Shown here in pieces: positions 62,977 through 64,000 of a stretch of 64,000 bases of DNA. A program made the translations under genes and the position numbers. Source of the stretch: Porphyra umbilicalis. Lineage: Eukaryota; Rhodophyta; Bangiophyceae; Bangiales; Bangiaceae. The DNA lies in NCBI GenBank assembly GCA_002049455.2, contig KV918891.1:1-64000 (forward strand), read 5' to 3'. Position 1 is the first letter of the stretch. Each line of letters starts with the position of its first letter. The notes under the pieces were generated by a model. It ran no database searches and was not told the DNA's origin. It worked only from the letters and a program-made list of their open reading frames with translations.

Positions 62977-64000
62977 TCAGGCACCCACGCTTTGGGGAAG
63001 TTAAACCGGGGCTCTAGCCGATTCGGAGCCCAGATCTGATCGGTAGAGCCCGCCGTGGGGGACAGCTGGACCCGACCGGACCGGGCTAGGGGGCCGACAC
63101 GAACGTAAGAGGCGGTGCGTGCGCGCCCCTCACCTCACAAGTCCATCTGGTATCTACGTCCGTTGATTTTCAGCCTTCCCACCCGCCATCCCTCGAGGGT
63201 CACTGGGTAGACGCGTCTACCCATCCTTCGATTTTCACGCCGAGCCTTTGTTACCAATTGCTCATCTCTCTTTGTATGTTTCTCCTTTTCTATTATGTTT
63301 ATGGCGCAGCCCAACATTAAATTTATCGCCACTGGCTCTGCGCGCCTTTACCAGTAACCGGGACGGCGGCTGCTCCCATGGGTGGCTGTGTGCCGTCGCG
63401 GCCGCGTCAGCACACGCGTCGGTTGGCCCGCCGCCTCCGGCCGGCGCCGCAGCCCAGGTAAAATCCCGGGACGGATACAGAGACAGATCACCCGCAGGAA
63501 ACCAGCTGTACCCTACTGCAGTCTTTAGAGCACCTCCACCGGTGCCCATCCAAAGCCAAACCCAACGGCCACGTTGTGCAACGTGGACGCTTTTGACAGG
63601 CCATCCAAACGCCCATCCAAAGACAGAAGCGTCACAGCTCAAGCAACGCCGCGATTACTGGCGATGAGGGTCGCTCAGAGACGTAGCATCTTGAGTCGGG
63701 CACACTTCGAGGTGACCTTGGTTACGTTCCATTCTCGCTGTTCTCGCGACTATCTGGTCGCCACATGTCAGAGTTTCTATTGGCGTAGGTTGGCTCTTCG
63801 TGTGGATCGGATCCAAAACCAGCATCCAAACAGGCCTGTTTGGATGCTTGTTTTGGATTGCAGGCGCCTGAAGCTCCTGTCTGATATGGACGGTCCACTA
63901 TGAAGACCAACCATGACAACCTTCTCTCGCGCGTCCCCACAGTAGCCAGGGGCACCGCAATGACCGATCACCCCGCGGCAACAACCGGACGCCCAGCCGC
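62977..64000. other. right-hand end of the window, no gene supported
   Basis: No recognisable protein. 63527-63560 (GAGCACCTCCACCGGTGCCC) looks like a MITE-type terminus, and internal inverted motifs follow (CCATCCAAA repeats against TTTGGATGC, 63545-63860), but its partner end was not found before the window stops. Confidence 0.35.

Overview
This is a nuclear genome window from a GC-rich eukaryote. The evidence is a spliced translation initiation factor gene, a Polycomb-type histone methyltransferase, TATA/CCAAT-type promoter elements, and eukaryotic transposons of four superfamilies (Ty3/gypsy chromovirus, piggyBac, Tc1/mariner, hAT). There are no bacterial operons or Shine-Dalgarno organisation. 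Genes have few introns (about 0.1-0.3 kb), carry Ala/Pro/Gly low-complexity tracts, and sit among minisatellites and foldback elements. My best guess is an alga, possibly a bangiophyte red alga (Porphyra/Pyropia type); this is inference from composition and repeat content only.

Layout. 1-9.1 kb: a large eIF4G gene (+) with one clear intron. 9.8-11 kb: a convergent minus-strand gene for a DUF4864-like protein, broken at a C8 run. 12.5-14 kb: a foldback element and an unrecognised minus-strand gene. 14-20 kb: mostly repeats, including a 1.04 kb palindrome with 373-bp arms. 20.1-21.5 kb: a CDF-family zinc transporter (-). 24.3-26.2 and 29.45-30.64 kb: two minisatellite arrays of the same 110-117-bp unit, bracketing a frame-broken zinc-finger gene. 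32.5-33.5 kb: a decayed Tc1/mariner transposase, followed by a 149-bp minisatellite. 35.3-39.1 kb: an E(z)/EZH-type methyltransferase (-) whose 3' end lies in a 164-bp tandem duplication. 40.2-42 kb: an unrecognised Cys/His-rich protein (-). 42.9-45.3 kb: a gag-like low-complexity ORF (+). 46.0-52.2 kb: a dead Ty3/gypsy chromovirus pol (-), a 57-bp minisatellite starting almost at its stop codon, and two nested hAT-type non-autonomous elements with perfect 8-bp target duplications. 54.1-56.4 kb: a piggyBac transposase (+). 57.3-58.2 kb: a TIR element. 58.2-62 kb: extreme G/C low complexity holding one gene for a secreted Tyr/Cys-rich protein with a good TATA box. 62.6-63.0 kb: a third hAT-like element.

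Host functions present are cap-dependent translation initiation (eIF4G), zinc export or sequestration (CDF), H3K27-type chromatin silencing (E(z)), a DUF4864/NTF2-like protein, and an extracellular matrix-like protein. Nothing suggests these act as one pathway. The dominant theme is a host gene background invaded by layered, mostly inactivated mobile elements. No rRNA, tRNA or CRISPR was recognised.
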